A DNA stretch of 64,000 nt, taken from assembly GCF_001270265.1 (NCBI RefSeq), contig NZ_LGAP01000002.1, forward strand, positions 62,001 to 126,000, read 5' to 3'. The notes under the pieces were generated by a model that worked only from the letters and a program-made list of their open reading frames with translations, did not search any database and was not told the origin of the DNA. The translations under genes were made by a program, and so were the position numbers. The first letter of the stretch is position 1; each line of letters begins with the position of its first letter. Below are positions 53,580-63,129 of this stretch, one piece after another. This stretch comes from Ensifer adhaerens (GTDB lineage Bacteria > Pseudomonadota > Alphaproteobacteria > Rhizobiales > Rhizobiaceae).

Positions 53580-53711
53580 GCCCGTAACTCCTTCTTGAAA
53601 AAACGGACCGGCATCTCCGGTCCGAAGGGATAACGGACGTAGCGACGCTCTATTCCATCCGGGAACACTTTCCTCACTCGAACTGTTGCGCGAGCCTATG
53701 TCTGAGATCGG

Positions 53712-54917
53712 TCATGAAACCGCCGGCACCCTCACCCGGCGCTCGCGGCTTGCCATCAGCCCGCCAACGGCGGTGGCGATGATGACGGCCGCGTAGATGT
53801 CGGTCGTCGCCTGATAGCCCAGTGTCTTTGCAAAAAACCCGGCGGCCATCGCCGGCAGGCTGAAGGCGAGATAGCTCTGGATGTAGAAGGCGGACAGCAG
53901 CCCGGCGCGCTCCTCCGCCTTGGCGAGCGGCATGATCGACCCCATGATGCCAAGAAAGCTGGTGCCGAAGCCGGCGCCGGTGAGCAGTGTGCCGAGGATC
54001 ATGACCGGCACGTTCGCCAGGTGGGTACCGGCAACTACGATCAGCATGCCGGTGGTCGTGGCCGAAACGCCGAAGGTTACGTTTGCCCGAGGACTGCAGG
54101 CGCGACGCAGGAAGACGCTGAAGGCACCGGCCGCCATCAGCGTGGCGACAACGGCTCCGCCCGTCAGCGGCGCCCTGCTGCCGGTGACGGACGCGACGAG
54201 CGAGGGCATCAGCGAGAGATAGAAGCCGCCAAGGGCCCAGTTCGCGATGTTGATCGGGGTCGCCAGTGCGAGCGGCCGCTTGATCTGAGGCGGAATGGCG
54301 ATCGTCGGCTTGAGCGATGAGAGCGCGCCGGTGCGTTTGCCGCCCGTCTCCGGCGTCAACCATATCGCCACTGCCTGCAAGACAAAGCCGATCAGGAGCA
54401 ACCCGTAGACGAGGTGAAGGGGAAATGGTCCGTATTGAATGAGTGCGCTGGTCCCCAAGGCGCCAACGGCCATGCCGATCAGCGGCGCGAGCGAATTGAC
54501 GAGCTGGCCCTTGGCGCGATCGACATCAACCAGCGACGCACCGATCGAGGCGCCGGCGATGCCGGTCGCCAGCCCCTGAACAACGCGCGCCGCGATCAGC
54601 CAGGACGGTCCGTCGGCAACGACGAAGAGCAGCATCGCCACGATTTCGAGAAGCAGCGCACTGAAAATCACCGGCTTCCGGCCGAGGTGGTCGGAGATCG
54701 AACCGGCGATCAAAAGCGCGGTGAGAAGCGCGAAAGCATAGACCGCGAAGATTCCTGTCATCATGACCGGAGAGGCTGCAAAGCTCTCCTGGTAAATGCG
54801 GTAGAGCGGCGTGGGCGCGGACGACGCGCCGAAGAAAGGGGCAAGCGTGACCGCGTGGGACGCCCTAGGGGTGGCGGCGGCAGCGCCACTCTCCCTGGAT
54901 TTGGCAGAGGAGAACAT
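53712..54917 (-). CDS. MFS transporter (drug-efflux type)
   Basis: The 401-residue protein has about 12 TM helices. The signature loop SISDHLGRKPVIFSALL lies between helices 2 and 3. The divergent TetR gene (55051) and a palindrome-like site between them indicate a repressor-controlled efflux pump. Substrate unknown. Confidence 0.87.
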   Translation of the reverse strand: MFSSAKSRESGAAAATPRASHAVTLAPFFGASSAPTPLYRIYQESFAASPVMMTGIFAVYAFALLTALLIAGSISDHLGRKPVIFSALLLEIVAMLLFVVADGPSWLIAARVVQGLATGIAGASIGASLVDVDRAKGQLVNSLAPLIGMAVGALGTSALIQYGPFPLHLVYGLLLIGFVLQAVAIWLTPETGGKRTGALSSLKPTIAIPPQIKRPLALATPINIANWALGGFYLSLMPSLVASVTGSRAPLTGGAVVATLMAAGAFSVFLRRACSPRANVTFGVSATTTGMLIVVAGTHLANVPVMILGTLLTGAGFGTSFLGIMGSIMPLAKAEERAGLLSAFYIQSYLAFSLPAMAAGFFAKTLGYQATTDIYAAVIIATAVGGLMASRERRVRVPAVS

Positions 54918-54928
54918 CTATATAATCC

Positions 54929-54951
54929 TTAACGCTAAATCGTTGCGTTTA
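54929..54951. promoter_or_regulatory. TetR operator candidate
   Basis: TTAACGC (54929-54935) and GCGTTTA (54945-54951) form an inverted repeat with one mismatch around nine bases, 12 bases before the MFS start and 100 before the TetR gene. TetR-family repressors usually bind such sites between divergent genes. Confidence 0.4.
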
Positions 54952-55050
54952 GGCGATGTAGGAGCGAGCCGCCGCAAAAGCAAATAATTTGCGTTTATGG
55001 TGCTGTGAAAGTTTCTGATCCATACGCTGCAGACGGAAGGAAGAGTTGGA

Positions 55051-55626
55051 ATGGCAGGCAGGGAAGGTCCGCGCCCGGGCGGGCGAAGCGCCAGGGTACA
55101 GGCATCGGTGCACGGGGCCGTGCAGGCGCTGATGACAAGAATGGAGCGCGCGGAGGTCACCATTCCGATGATCGCCGTGGAAGCGGGCGTGACGCCGTCG
55201 ACCATCTACCGCCGTTGGGGCGATATCCAGGAACTGTTGGCCGATGTCGCGGTCGAGCGGTTGAGACCCGACATGGAGCCGGTCGATACCGGGAATGGCG
55301 GCCAAGATCTGCTGGCCTGGGCCGAGCAATATGCGGAGGAGATGTCCTCGAAACCCGGGCGCGCGATGATACGCGATGTGCTGGCGGCACAGGACGGCAG
55401 CGGCGCCTATCAGTGCTGCAACTTCACCAAGCAGCAGATCGAGGTGATCGCGGCGCGCGCTGAAGGCCGCGGCGAAGCATTCCCGGATGTCGACGCCGTC
55501 ATGGACCGCGTCGTCTCGCCCATCATGTACCGCATCCTCTTTGGCGAGGCACCGGATACGGCTCGTGTCGCGCGTCTGGTGACCGGGGCAATGGAGCTGG
55601 TTTCGCCTGCGCCCGCCCCCGTCTAA
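55051..55626 (+). CDS. TetR-family transcriptional regulator
   Basis: The 191-residue protein has an N-terminal helix-turn-helix (about 35-60: TIPMIAVEAGVTPSTIYRRW) and a C-terminal ligand domain (about 80-185) of the TetR_C_11 type. The ATG follows GGAAGAGTTGGA. It is divergent from the MFS gene, which it probably represses. Its stop abuts the stop of the convergent DUF2809 gene. Confidence 0.88.
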   Translation: MAGREGPRPGGRSARVQASVHGAVQALMTRMERAEVTIPMIAVEAGVTPSTIYRRWGDIQELLADVAVERLRPDMEPVDTGNGGQDLLAWAEQYAEEMSSKPGRAMIRDVLAAQDGSGAYQCCNFTKQQIEVIAARAEGRGEAFPDVDAVMDRVVSPIMYRILFGEAPDTARVARLVTGAMELVSPAPAPV

Positions 55627-56031
55627 TCAAAGCGCGCGCAGTGCAACGGTGCGGCGCTGCCGGAAGCGACCGAGCATCGCCATGCCCAACACGAGGACGG
55701 CACCCAGCGCATAGGCCAGCACATCCCACCAGTCTGGTGTGGCTCCCAACACGACCCTCATAATGGGGTTGGAAACGCGGATACCGAAATTGGACGCCAG
55801 GTACTGTGCAAGTTCGACCGCCACGCCAAGCGAGAATGCGATACCGGCGACCAGCTGGGGCCGAGCCTTCACCACCGATGCTAGCATGCAGTAAACCCAC
55901 ATCACGGCAAGGACATCGCCGGAAAAGCTGCGGATCCACCCCCATCCGGCCCCGACCGTCGCCAACAGGACGAGGACGACGAACAGCAGGATGGAGAATA
56001 CAAAGGCGGGGCGGTTGAAGCGGAGTTCCAT
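55627..56031 (-). CDS. DUF2809-like small membrane protein
   Basis: The 134-residue protein has four hydrophobic helices and the pattern SGDVLAVMWVYCMLASVVKA, which resembles DUF2809 members (GD-x-L-V-V-IYC). The C-terminal half has TPDWWDVLAYALGAVLVL. Integral inner-membrane protein; function unknown. It ends exactly where the TetR gene ends. Confidence 0.7.
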   Translation of the reverse strand: MELRFNRPAFVFSILLFVVLVLLATVGAGWGWIRSFSGDVLAVMWVYCMLASVVKARPQLVAGIAFSLGVAVELAQYLASNFGIRVSNPIMRVVLGATPDWWDVLAYALGAVLVLGMAMLGRFRQRRTVALRAL

Positions 56032-56094
56032 GGCGAGCGATGTAAAGGGGTGCGACCCGCCTGTCGAGCGGTTCCAGAGCTGCCGGTAGGATGA

Positions 56095-56330
56095 CGAAGT
56101 CTGTCAACGAATCCTTGTTCATGGCGGCGATCTTATCCGCCTTCGCATCGACAGCGCGATAGATGATCGGCGCGGAGCGCGCGATGGTGACGATCCGTTC
56201 CCGGGGGCTTTGCAAACTTGACCGTCTTTCCGCGGCGATCGACAAACGTGTTTTCGGCACGCAACATTGTCGGCAGGAAAAGCCACAACGACGACACCAA
56301 TGGGGATAAGGCCTTGAGGCGGATGGACAT
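56095..56330 (-). pseudogene. Remnant of a siderophore/heme ABC periplasmic-binding protein gene
   Basis: From ATG 56330 the frame reads a signal peptide (MSIRLKALSPLVSSLWLFLP ...) then ENTFVDRRGKTVKFAKPP, typical of the start of TroA-like siderophore-binding proteins. A one-base insertion near 56205 (run GCCCCCGGGAA) shifts the frame. The expected continuation ERIVTIARSAPIIYRAVDAK ADKIAAMNKDS is readable in another frame to about 56095. The remaining about 250 codons are gone. So this is a frameshifted, truncated gene, and no transporter partners lie nearby. Confidence 0.7.
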
Positions 56331-56381
56331 GGATCATTCCCTTGACCGGCGAGCCGGCATCTGGTGACCCGAGCGTCGACG

Positions 56382-57092
56382 TCACCAGATGCCGGGAACC
56401 AGCCTCCATCGAACCCGACGGGAATAGGCTTCATATCCGGCAAGCTCGGCCCGCAGCAGCCGATCTTCCCACGACGTGCGCAGCACGAGCAGCGTCCCTG
56501 CCAGCGCTGCGGGAATGAGCGCCCAAAACGAGCCGAGCGCAAGCGCCATGCCGAAGAAGAGGAACAGGGCGGCGATGTAGCCGGGATGACGGACGAAACG
56601 GTAGGGGCCGGTATCGATCACGCGGTGATGCCGCTCTGATTGTATCCGCACACCCGGCTCGAAGAACGGATTGACCGCCTGCGCCCAGGCGGTCACCGCG
56701 ACGCCGGCCAGCATGGCGCCGTAGCCCGACAGCATCGCCCAGGCCGGAACGACCGACCAGTGGAACCGCCCGGCGTCAAGCGCTGCGACCGGGAACACCG
56801 CAACCATTGCCGGCAGGATGATGGCAAGCAGAGCCTTGTCCCAGCTTTTCGTGCCCGCCTGAAACCGACTGCGCGCGCGGAAGATCACAGGATTGACCCG
56901 CGCAAGCACCAGAGCGGAAGCGCCAAAACTCAAGATCAGGACCGCCAGGAACATCCAACCAGGGCGCCAGGCAATCGTGCCGGCCGGCACGAAGATCAAT
57001 GCCAGCAGCGAAAGCGGTAGGCCGATCGCATAGGCAATGGCCATGCGGCGCGACATCGCGCGCGGCTCCCGCGCCGCTTCGGTCTCTTCCAT
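56382..57092 (-). CDS. Isoprenylcysteine carboxyl methyltransferase-like membrane protein
   Basis: The 236-residue protein has about five TM helices and the family end motif GPYRFVRHPGYIAALFLFFG followed by RTSWEDRLLRAELAGYEAYS (SAM-binding RHPxY and E-E region). Bacterial members methylate unknown lipids or proteins. ATG 57092 follows AAAGGACCAAGG; a 58-codon longer frame has no support. Confidence 0.85.
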   Translation of the reverse strand: MEETEAAREPRAMSRRMAIAYAIGLPLSLLALIFVPAGTIAWRPGWMFLAVLILSFGASALVLARVNPVIFRARSRFQAGTKSWDKALLAIILPAMVAVFPVAALDAGRFHWSVVPAWAMLSGYGAMLAGVAVTAWAQAVNPFFEPGVRIQSERHHRVIDTGPYRFVRHPGYIAALFLFFGMALALGSFWALIPAALAGTLLVLRTSWEDRLLRAELAGYEAYSRRVRWRLVPGIW

Positions 57093-57333
57093 AGCCTTGG
57101 TCCTTTGGAGAAATATCTCCGGACTACCTTTTGCGCTTGTCCCCCCACGGGGATTGGCAATGGCGATCACGATGTCACCATCGCCACAACCACCAATTAG
57201 GGCGGCAGGCGCCGGAAGCAACACGATCGGGCTTTTTCGCGCAGATAGAGCAGGCCGCTGGCCCAAGACCGGAAAGCCAGATCAACCGCTGACAAGCGCG
57301 GCCTGCTGACGATCCGTGATTGGCCAATGCAAA

Positions 57334-59007
57334 TCACCCGGTGACGGCGCCCTCATTGGCCGGGCGCGCCAGCGCTGCAAATTTTGCCAGCACCCCGCGT
57401 TTGTAACGCGGCTCCGGCTGTCGCCACTTGGCGCGCCTTCTTGCTAGTTCTTCCGGGTCCACGTCGAGATGCAGCAACTGTCGATGGGCGTCGATAACGA
57501 TCCGGTCACCCTCTTGCACCAGCGCGATCGTGCCCCCTTCGAAAGCCTCCGGCGTGACGTGACCAACCACCATGCCCCAGGTTCCGCCCGAGAAGCGACC
57601 GTCGGTGATGAGACCGACGCTATCGCCCAAACCTCTGCCGATGATCGCCGAGGTCGGCGCCAGCATCTCAGGCATGCCGGGGCCGCCCTTCGGCCCGAGG
57701 TAGCGCAGCACGAGAATATCGCCGGGTCTGATCCTATCCGACAAAATGGCATCCATCGCCGACTGTTCGTCTTCGAAGACACGCGCGGGTCCGGTCATAA
57801 CGGGACTTTTCAATCCGCTGATCTTTGCGACCGCACCGCCTTCGGCCAGATTCCCCTTCAGCACCGCGAGATGGCCCTCGCGGTAGATCGGTCTTTCATA
57901 CGGCCGGATAACGTCCTGGTCCGAGTGGGGCTGGTCCGGAACGGCTGCGAGCTCTTCACCGATCGTCCTGCCCGTGATCGTCAGACAGTCGGCATGCAGA
58001 AGGCCCGCATTCAAAAGGATCTTCAACACCTGCGGCACGCCGCCTGCCCGGTGCAGGTCGACGGCCATGTATCTGCCCGATGGCTTGAGATCACAGAGGA
58101 CGGGGACGTTGCGGCGAACGCGCTCGAAGTCGTCCAGCGTCCACTCGACTTCCGCCGCATGCGCGATGGCGAGGTAGTGCAGTACCGCATTGGTCGATCC
58201 GCCGGTCGCCATGATCAAGGCGACCGCATTCTCGATCGACTTGCGCGTGACGATGTCCCTTGGCTTGATGCCCTTCTTGACGGCTTCGACGAGGACACGG
58301 GCCGATTGCGCGGCGCTCTCCAGCTTTTCCTGATCGGGATTGGCCATGTTGGACGAGTAAAGAAGCGACATGCCGAGCGCCTCGAAGGACGAACTCATGG
58401 TGTTGGCCGTATACATGCCGCCACAGGAGCCGGTCGACGGACATGCATTGCGTTCGATGCCTTCGAAATCCTCTTCGCTCATCTTGCCGGCCATGAAGGC
58501 GCCGACGGCTTCGAACGCGGACACGACGGAAAGGCTCTGCCCCTTCCAGTGGCCGGGTTTGATCGTGCCGCCATAGACATAGATCGCCGGAGCATTGGCG
58601 CGAAGGATGCCGATCATGCCGCCCGGCATGTTCTTGTCGCAGCCGCCGAGCACAAGCACGCCGTCCATCCACTGCCCTTGCACCGAGGTTTCGATGCAGT
58701 CGGCGATGACCTCGCGGGATACAAGCGAATACTTCATTCCTTCGGTGCCCATCGACATGCCGTCGGAAATCGTCGGCGTTCCGAAGATCTGCGGATTCGC
58801 GCCGGCAGCTTTGATTGCCGCCACAGCAGCATCGGCCAGCGGTTGCAGCCCGGCATTGCAGGGCGTGATCGTCGAATGACCGTTGGCAATGCCGATCATC
58901 GGCTTGGCGAAATCGGCCTTCTCGTAGCCGAGTGCATAATACATCGCCCGGTTGGGGGACCGCGCGACACCTTGCGTAATGTGTTTCGATCGTTCGTTGT
59001 AGGCCAT
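57334..59007 (-). CDS. ilvD: Dihydroxy-acid dehydratase (IlvD/Edd family)
   Basis: The 557-residue protein has the iron-sulfur Cys residues in [16 protein letters not shown] and [18 protein letters not shown] and the segment [40 protein letters not shown], all close to IlvD. It dehydrates 2,3-dihydroxy acids in branched-chain amino acid synthesis. It lies alone, divergent from a LysR gene, away from other ilv genes; it could therefore be a paralogue for another sugar-type acid. ATG 59007 follows GAGGGAGC. Confidence 0.9.
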   Translation of the reverse strand: MAYNERSKHITQGVARSPNRAMYYALGYEKADFAKPMIGIANGHSTITPCNAGLQPLADAAVAAIKAAGANPQIFGTPTISDGMSMGTEGMKYSLVSREVIADCIETSVQGQWMDGVLVLGGCDKNMPGGMIGILRANAPAIYVYGGTIKPGHWKGQSLSVVSAFEAVGAFMAGKMSEEDFEGIERNACPSTGSCGGMYTANTMSSSFEALGMSLLYSSNMANPDQEKLESAAQSARVLVEAVKKGIKPRDIVTRKSIENAVALIMATGGSTNAVLHYLAIAHAAEVEWTLDDFERVRRNVPVLCDLKPSGRYMAVDLHRAGGVPQVLKILLNAGLLHADCLTITGRTIGEELAAVPDQPHSDQDVIRPYERPIYREGHLAVLKGNLAEGGAVAKISGLKSPVMTGPARVFEDEQSAMDAILSDRIRPGDILVLRYLGPKGGPGMPEMLAPTSAIIGRGLGDSVGLITDGRFSGGTWGMVVGHVTPEAFEGGTIALVQEGDRIVIDAHRQLLHLDVDPEELARRRAKWRQPEPRYKRGVLAKFAALARPANEGAVTG

Positions 59008-59025
59008 GACTTGCTCCCTCAGTTG

Positions 59026-59082
59026 GTTCGAGATCGAGTTTACTGGCGTTCAAGATGACTGTGAAATATACTTTTCTCGAAC
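59026..59082. promoter_or_regulatory. Inverted repeat between ilvD and the LysR gene
   Basis: GTTCGAGA (59026-59033) and TCTCGAAC (59075-59082) are perfect inverted copies 41 bases apart in the divergent promoter region. Separate half-sites like this could be contacted by a LysR tetramer. Weak evidence. Confidence 0.3.
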
Positions 59083-59117
59083 AAATAAGTCGCAGAAGAT
59101 ATCAATAGAGATAGATC

Positions 59118-60026
59118 ATGGATTTGAGGCAACTTCGCCAGTTCGTCGCCGTCGCCGAAGAACTGCATTTCGGCCATGCGGCCTCCCGCCTCAACATGAC
59201 GCAGCCGCCGCTCAGTCAATCGATCTTGGCATTGGAGAAGGAGCTGAAGGTACAGCTCTTCAAACGGACGAAGCGGAACGTGGAGCTGACATCTGTCGGC
59301 AGGCAATGGCTCATCCATGTCCGCCAGGTGCTCGACGGGGCGAACGGCCTTGCTGACACCGCAAAAAGGCTATCACACGGCGAGATCGGGCACCTGCGTT
59401 TGTCCTTCGTCAGCACGGCCGACTATAGCGTACTGCCCGACATCGTCAGCCGCTATCGCGCGGCCTATCCGCATGTGGAACTGACGATGCGCGAAGCCAC
59501 CAGCGATATACAGATAGAGGCGCTGCTCGATGAAGAGATCGATGTCGGGCTGATCATTGCCCCCAACCAGGCGTCCCTTCATCCGACCCTTTCCTACCTG
59601 CCGCTGCTGCGGGAACCGCTGGTTGCCGCGGTGCCCACGGCCTGGGTCGAGGAACAGCGAGTGGGTTTTGCAGGAAGTGTTCTGGAGCCAGCCGACTTCT
59701 TCAAGGCGCCCCTCATCGTTTTTCCACGGCGGGCCGCACCGGCCTTTCACGATATCGTCTCGAGATATTTCGCCGAGCACGGAATGGCATTCTCGACCTA
59801 TCAGGAAGCCATCCAGATGCAGACGATCGTCGGTCTGGTCGCATCCGGCCTTGGGGTCGCTCTGGTCCCCCAATCGATGACCAACCTTCAGCGGCGCGGC
59901 GCGACCTATTTGCCGCTGGCCGGCCATGTACCGGAGGTGGAAACCGGCCTTGCGTGGCGTCGTTCGGACCAAAATCCGGCCCTCGACACCTTTCTTGCCG
60001 CGGCGATACCGGTCGACAACAAATGA
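59118..60026 (+). CDS. LysR-family transcriptional regulator
   Basis: The 302-residue protein starts MDLRQLRQFVAVAEELHFGH AASRLNMTQPPLSQSI, a standard LysR helix-turn-helix, followed by the CatR/BenM-like effector domain (LSFVSTADYSVLPDIVSRYR). It is divergent from ilvD and probably regulates it. Effector unknown. Confidence 0.92.
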   Translation: MDLRQLRQFVAVAEELHFGHAASRLNMTQPPLSQSILALEKELKVQLFKRTKRNVELTSVGRQWLIHVRQVLDGANGLADTAKRLSHGEIGHLRLSFVSTADYSVLPDIVSRYRAAYPHVELTMREATSDIQIEALLDEEIDVGLIIAPNQASLHPTLSYLPLLREPLVAAVPTAWVEEQRVGFAGSVLEPADFFKAPLIVFPRRAAPAFHDIVSRYFAEHGMAFSTYQEAIQMQTIVGLVASGLGVALVPQSMTNLQRRGATYLPLAGHVPEVETGLAWRRSDQNPALDTFLAAAIPVDNK

Positions 60027-60086
60027 TGTGCGCCCTTCGGCCCGTAGACTGCAGCGCAACGGCCCCGCTGGAGCACCACGTGCACG

Positions 60087-60560
60087 CTACCGCGTAAGAC
60101 CACGCAGGTCGGGCATGCGGTTGCTGATGATGGTTTCCATCGAGAAGAAGCCGGTGACCGTCATCAGGTCGAAATCGGTGATGAGCTTCTGATAGAAGGC
60201 ATCATAGCCGGCCATGCCGCGCGTCACCACCTTGATCAGATAATCCCAGTCGCCGCCGATCCGGTACAGATCCGTCACCTCCGGCAGACGCTCGACATGC
60301 TTGCGGAAGCTGTCGGCCCATTCCTTGGAATGATGGCGGGTGCGGATCATCACGAACACTGTGAGGTCGAAGCCGAGCGCTGCGACGTCGACCGCGGCAT
60401 GGGTACCAAGCACGAGCCCGCTGGCGTTCAGCCGCTGCAGGCGGCGCCAGCAGGCATTCTGCGACAGGCCGACACGGTCGGCCAAATCACGCTGCGAGAT
60501 CGCGCCGTCCTTTTGCAGGCAGGAGAGGATTCGCATATCAATTTCGTCTATTTTTTCCAT
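60087..60560 (-). CDS. Lrp/AsnC-family transcriptional regulator
   Basis: The 157-residue protein has an N-terminal winged helix (MRILSCLQKDGAISQRDLAD RVGLSQNACWRRL) and a C-terminal RAM effector domain (YRIGGDWDYLIKVV). ATG 60560 is chosen for the family N-terminus. It is divergent from the cysteine-desulfurase-like gene and likely responds to a sulfur amino acid, which is inference from context. Confidence 0.9.
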   Translation of the reverse strand: MEKIDEIDMRILSCLQKDGAISQRDLADRVGLSQNACWRRLQRLNASGLVLGTHAAVDVAALGFDLTVFVMIRTRHHSKEWADSFRKHVERLPEVTDLYRIGGDWDYLIKVVTRGMAGYDAFYQKLITDFDLMTVTGFFSMETIISNRMPDLRGLTR

Positions 60561-60668
60561 TTTAGCGATCACATGACCCAATTGCAGCGCATCCAAGCAT
60601 AAGAATGATGAGGTTTCTATGCAACTGCTCGATTAGACTTATCGTCTGTCCGACCCTGGGAGGAAACG

Positions 60669-62150
60669 ATGACGACGCCGTGCCCACGCCAGCCACACCT
60701 TACCGGTCCGCTCGATGCGTTTCGGGAGAGCCTTGCTGGCGATAACGCGATCGCGGCCCTGCGAGCCGGACTGGTCGGCAAGAACGCAAAGATCGAGGGG
60801 CCTTTCGGCGTCAAGAAGCTCGTCTATGCCGACTATGTCGCTTCGGGCCGGGCATTGATGCAGATCGAGGATTTCATTCTCGAACAGGTGCTACCCTACT
60901 ACGCCAACAGCCACACCGAGGCCTCCTACTGCGGTGGTTTCATGACCAGGCTGCGCCGCGATGCGCGCGCGGCGATCGCCGCCTGCTGCGGGGCGGGACC
61001 TGAGCACGCCGTCATTTTCGCGGGTTCGGGCGCCACCGCCGGCATCAATCGGCTGGTGAAGCTGCTGGGGGTCGCCGACGCGGTAGTGGCCGGCCGGCGC
61101 GTGCGCATCCTGATCGGGCCCTATGAGCATCATTCCAACATCCTGCCCTGGCGCGAAAGCGGCGCCGAGGTGGTCGAGATCGCCGAATGCTCGACGGGTG
61201 GTCCGGATCTCGCAGCGCTCGATGAAGCGTTGAAGCAACCGGCCGATCTCACCGTTTGCGCATTCTCCGCCGCCTCCAATGTCACGGGCATTGTCACCGA
61301 CGTCGCGGCCGTCACCAGCATCGCCAAGGCTGCAGGCGCAAAGATGGTCTGGGACTATGCCGGTGCTGGGCCGTACCTGCCGATCGACATGTCGCCCGAC
61401 AAGGACGCCGCGATCGACGCCGTCGTCGTCTCGCCGCACAAATTCATCGGCGGTCCCGGCACGTCAGGCGTGCTGATCCTGCGACGTGACGCGGCCGTTA
61501 CCGTGAAGCCCTCCTGGCCCGGCGGCGGCACCGTCAAGTTCGTTTCGCCCACCGGCCATGACTACAGCCAAAGCCTCGAGGCGCGCGAGGAGGCAGGCAC
61601 GCCGAATGTCGTCGGCGATATCCGCGCGGCACTCGCCTTCCTCGTCAAGGAAGCGATTGGTGCCGAGGCAATGCAGGCCAAAAGTGCCGAGCTGACCCGC
61701 AGCGCGATTGCCGCGTGGCAGCGCAACGAGCGGCTGGAACTGCTTGGTCCTCTAGAACCAAAGCGGCTGCCGATCTTTTCCTTCCGCGTTAAGGACGGCA
61801 AGGGCGGCCATGTCCACCAGCAACTCGTGACCCGTATGCTCAGCGATCGCTTCGGCATCCAGGCGCGCGGCGGCTGCGCCTGCGCCGGGCCCTATGTGCA
61901 CCGGCTGCTGGGCATTGATGACGAAGAATCGCAGCGACTGCGCGAGGCCATCCTTTCAGGACAGGAAATGCTGAAGCCGGGCTTTGTCCGACTGAACTTG
62001 AGCGTCCTGCTTGCAGACGAGGAAGTGGCGTTCATCCTCGACGCCGTCGCCAAGCTTGCCATCGACGCGACCAGCTACGAGCAACACTATGATTTCGACC
62101 CGGCACGCGCCATTTTCTTCCCGCGCGCCGCGCTTGCAATGGGGGCGTGA
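60669..62150 (+). CDS. Class V aminotransferase / cysteine desulfurase-like protein
   Basis: The 493-residue protein has the PLP Lys in VVSPHKFIGGPGTSGVLIL (about residue 258) and a Cys-containing loop RGGCACAGPYVHRLLGI (about 400) where SufS/NifS enzymes carry the catalytic Cys. AGSGATAGINRL is the cofactor-phosphate region. It is longer than SufS because of N- and C-terminal extensions. It likely takes sulfur from cysteine (or a related thiol) as persulfide. The ATG follows GGGAGGAAACG. The gene precedes a persulfide-dioxygenase-like gene by three bases. Confidence 0.88.
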   Translation: MTTPCPRQPHLTGPLDAFRESLAGDNAIAALRAGLVGKNAKIEGPFGVKKLVYADYVASGRALMQIEDFILEQVLPYYANSHTEASYCGGFMTRLRRDARAAIAACCGAGPEHAVIFAGSGATAGINRLVKLLGVADAVVAGRRVRILIGPYEHHSNILPWRESGAEVVEIAECSTGGPDLAALDEALKQPADLTVCAFSAASNVTGIVTDVAAVTSIAKAAGAKMVWDYAGAGPYLPIDMSPDKDAAIDAVVVSPHKFIGGPGTSGVLILRRDAAVTVKPSWPGGGTVKFVSPTGHDYSQSLEAREEAGTPNVVGDIRAALAFLVKEAIGAEAMQAKSAELTRSAIAAWQRNERLELLGPLEPKRLPIFSFRVKDGKGGHVHQQLVTRMLSDRFGIQARGGCACAGPYVHRLLGIDDEESQRLREAILSGQEMLKPGFVRLNLSVLLADEEVAFILDAVAKLAIDATSYEQHYDFDPARAIFFPRAALAMGA

Positions 62151-62153
62151 GAC

Positions 62154-63032
62154 ATGGCGAGGCCTGACATTGCGGCTTTCTTCGACCCGCGAACCTGGTC
62201 CGTGCAATATGTGGTCAACGATCCGAAAACCCGGGCCTGTGCGATCATAGATCCGGTACTCGACTTCGACGAGAAGTCCGGCGCGATCGCGACTGCCAAT
62301 GCCGACCGGCTGCTCGACTTCGTGCGGGATCAGAACCTTGACCTCCAGTGGATCCTGGATACCCATCCGCATGCCGACCATTTTTCCGCCGCCGCCTATC
62401 TGAAAGCCAAGACCGGCGCGCCCACGGCCATCGGCACGCACATCGTCAAGGTCCAGAAACTGTGGGCCGACATCTACAACTGGCAAGAGCTGAAAACGGA
62501 CGGATCGCAATGGGACCGGCTGTTTGATCGCGGTGACACATTCCGGATCGGCAATCTCGAGGCCGGGGTGATGTTCTCTCCGGGTCACACGCTGGCGTCG
62601 ATCACCTATCTCGTCGGTGACGCCGCCTTCGTGCACGACACGGTCTTCATGCCGGACAGCGGAACTGCGCGCGCAGACTTCCCCGGCGGCAGCGCCAACG
62701 CGCTATGGGCGAGCATCCGCGATATCATCGCCCTGCCTGATGACACCCGCGTTTTCGTCGGCCATGACTATCAGCCTGGTGGACGCGAACCGCGTTGGGA
62801 AAGCACCGTCGCCCGGCAGAAGGCGGACAACATCCATTTGACGCGCTATGGCTGCGAAAGCGAGTTTGTCGCGTTCCGCGAGGGACGGGATCGAACGTTG
62901 CCGATGCCCAAGCTCATCCTTCATGCCTTGCAGGTCAACATCAACGGCGGCCGGCTTCCGGAGCCGGAGGAAAACGGCCGGCGCTACCTGAAACTCCCCA
63001 TCGACGCCCTGCAAGGTGCGGCATGGTCCTGA
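62154..63032 (+). CDS. MBL-fold persulfide dioxygenase-like hydrolase (ETHE1/Blh)
   Basis: The 292-residue metallo-beta-lactamase-fold protein has the motif THPHADHFSAA (about 70-80), later GHTLASITY and FVGHDYQPGGR, with HDTVFMPDSGTARADFPGGS as in ETHE1 and Blh. ETHE1 enzymes oxidise glutathione persulfide to sulfite with iron. It is followed by a sulfite exporter-like gene, which fits that product. Substrate not proven. Confidence 0.9.
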   Translation: MARPDIAAFFDPRTWSVQYVVNDPKTRACAIIDPVLDFDEKSGAIATANADRLLDFVRDQNLDLQWILDTHPHADHFSAAAYLKAKTGAPTAIGTHIVKVQKLWADIYNWQELKTDGSQWDRLFDRGDTFRIGNLEAGVMFSPGHTLASITYLVGDAAFVHDTVFMPDSGTARADFPGGSANALWASIRDIIALPDDTRVFVGHDYQPGGREPRWESTVARQKADNIHLTRYGCESEFVAFREGRDRTLPMPKLILHALQVNINGGRLPEPEENGRRYLKLPIDALQGAAWS

Positions 63033-63129
63033 CGCCGCTCCATTCACGAGCACGCTCTGCGCCCAGGTCGTCTTCCGGCTTCGACGCATCGCATGCGCCA
63101 TCGTTTCCCCGGCGGCACGGCGCCGAACC

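Noticed and set aside
53218-53598. Plus-strand acidic Glu/Leu/Asp repeat frame opposite the NSSS protein
   Set aside because: The minus-strand protein has a signal peptide and a ribosome site, while the acidic frame has neither and starts within a terminator. It is kept as a curiosity in the findings only.
55523-56542. 339-codon minus-strand frame crossing three genes
   Set aside because: It overlaps the DUF2809, TetR and methyltransferase genes in the wrong frame. Only its piece ERIVTIARSAP... is meaningful, as part of the frameshifted siderophore-binding remnant.
57469-59058. Long plus-strand open frame opposite ilvD
   Set aside because: Antisense shadow of a gene with complete catalytic motifs; no ribosome site or domain.
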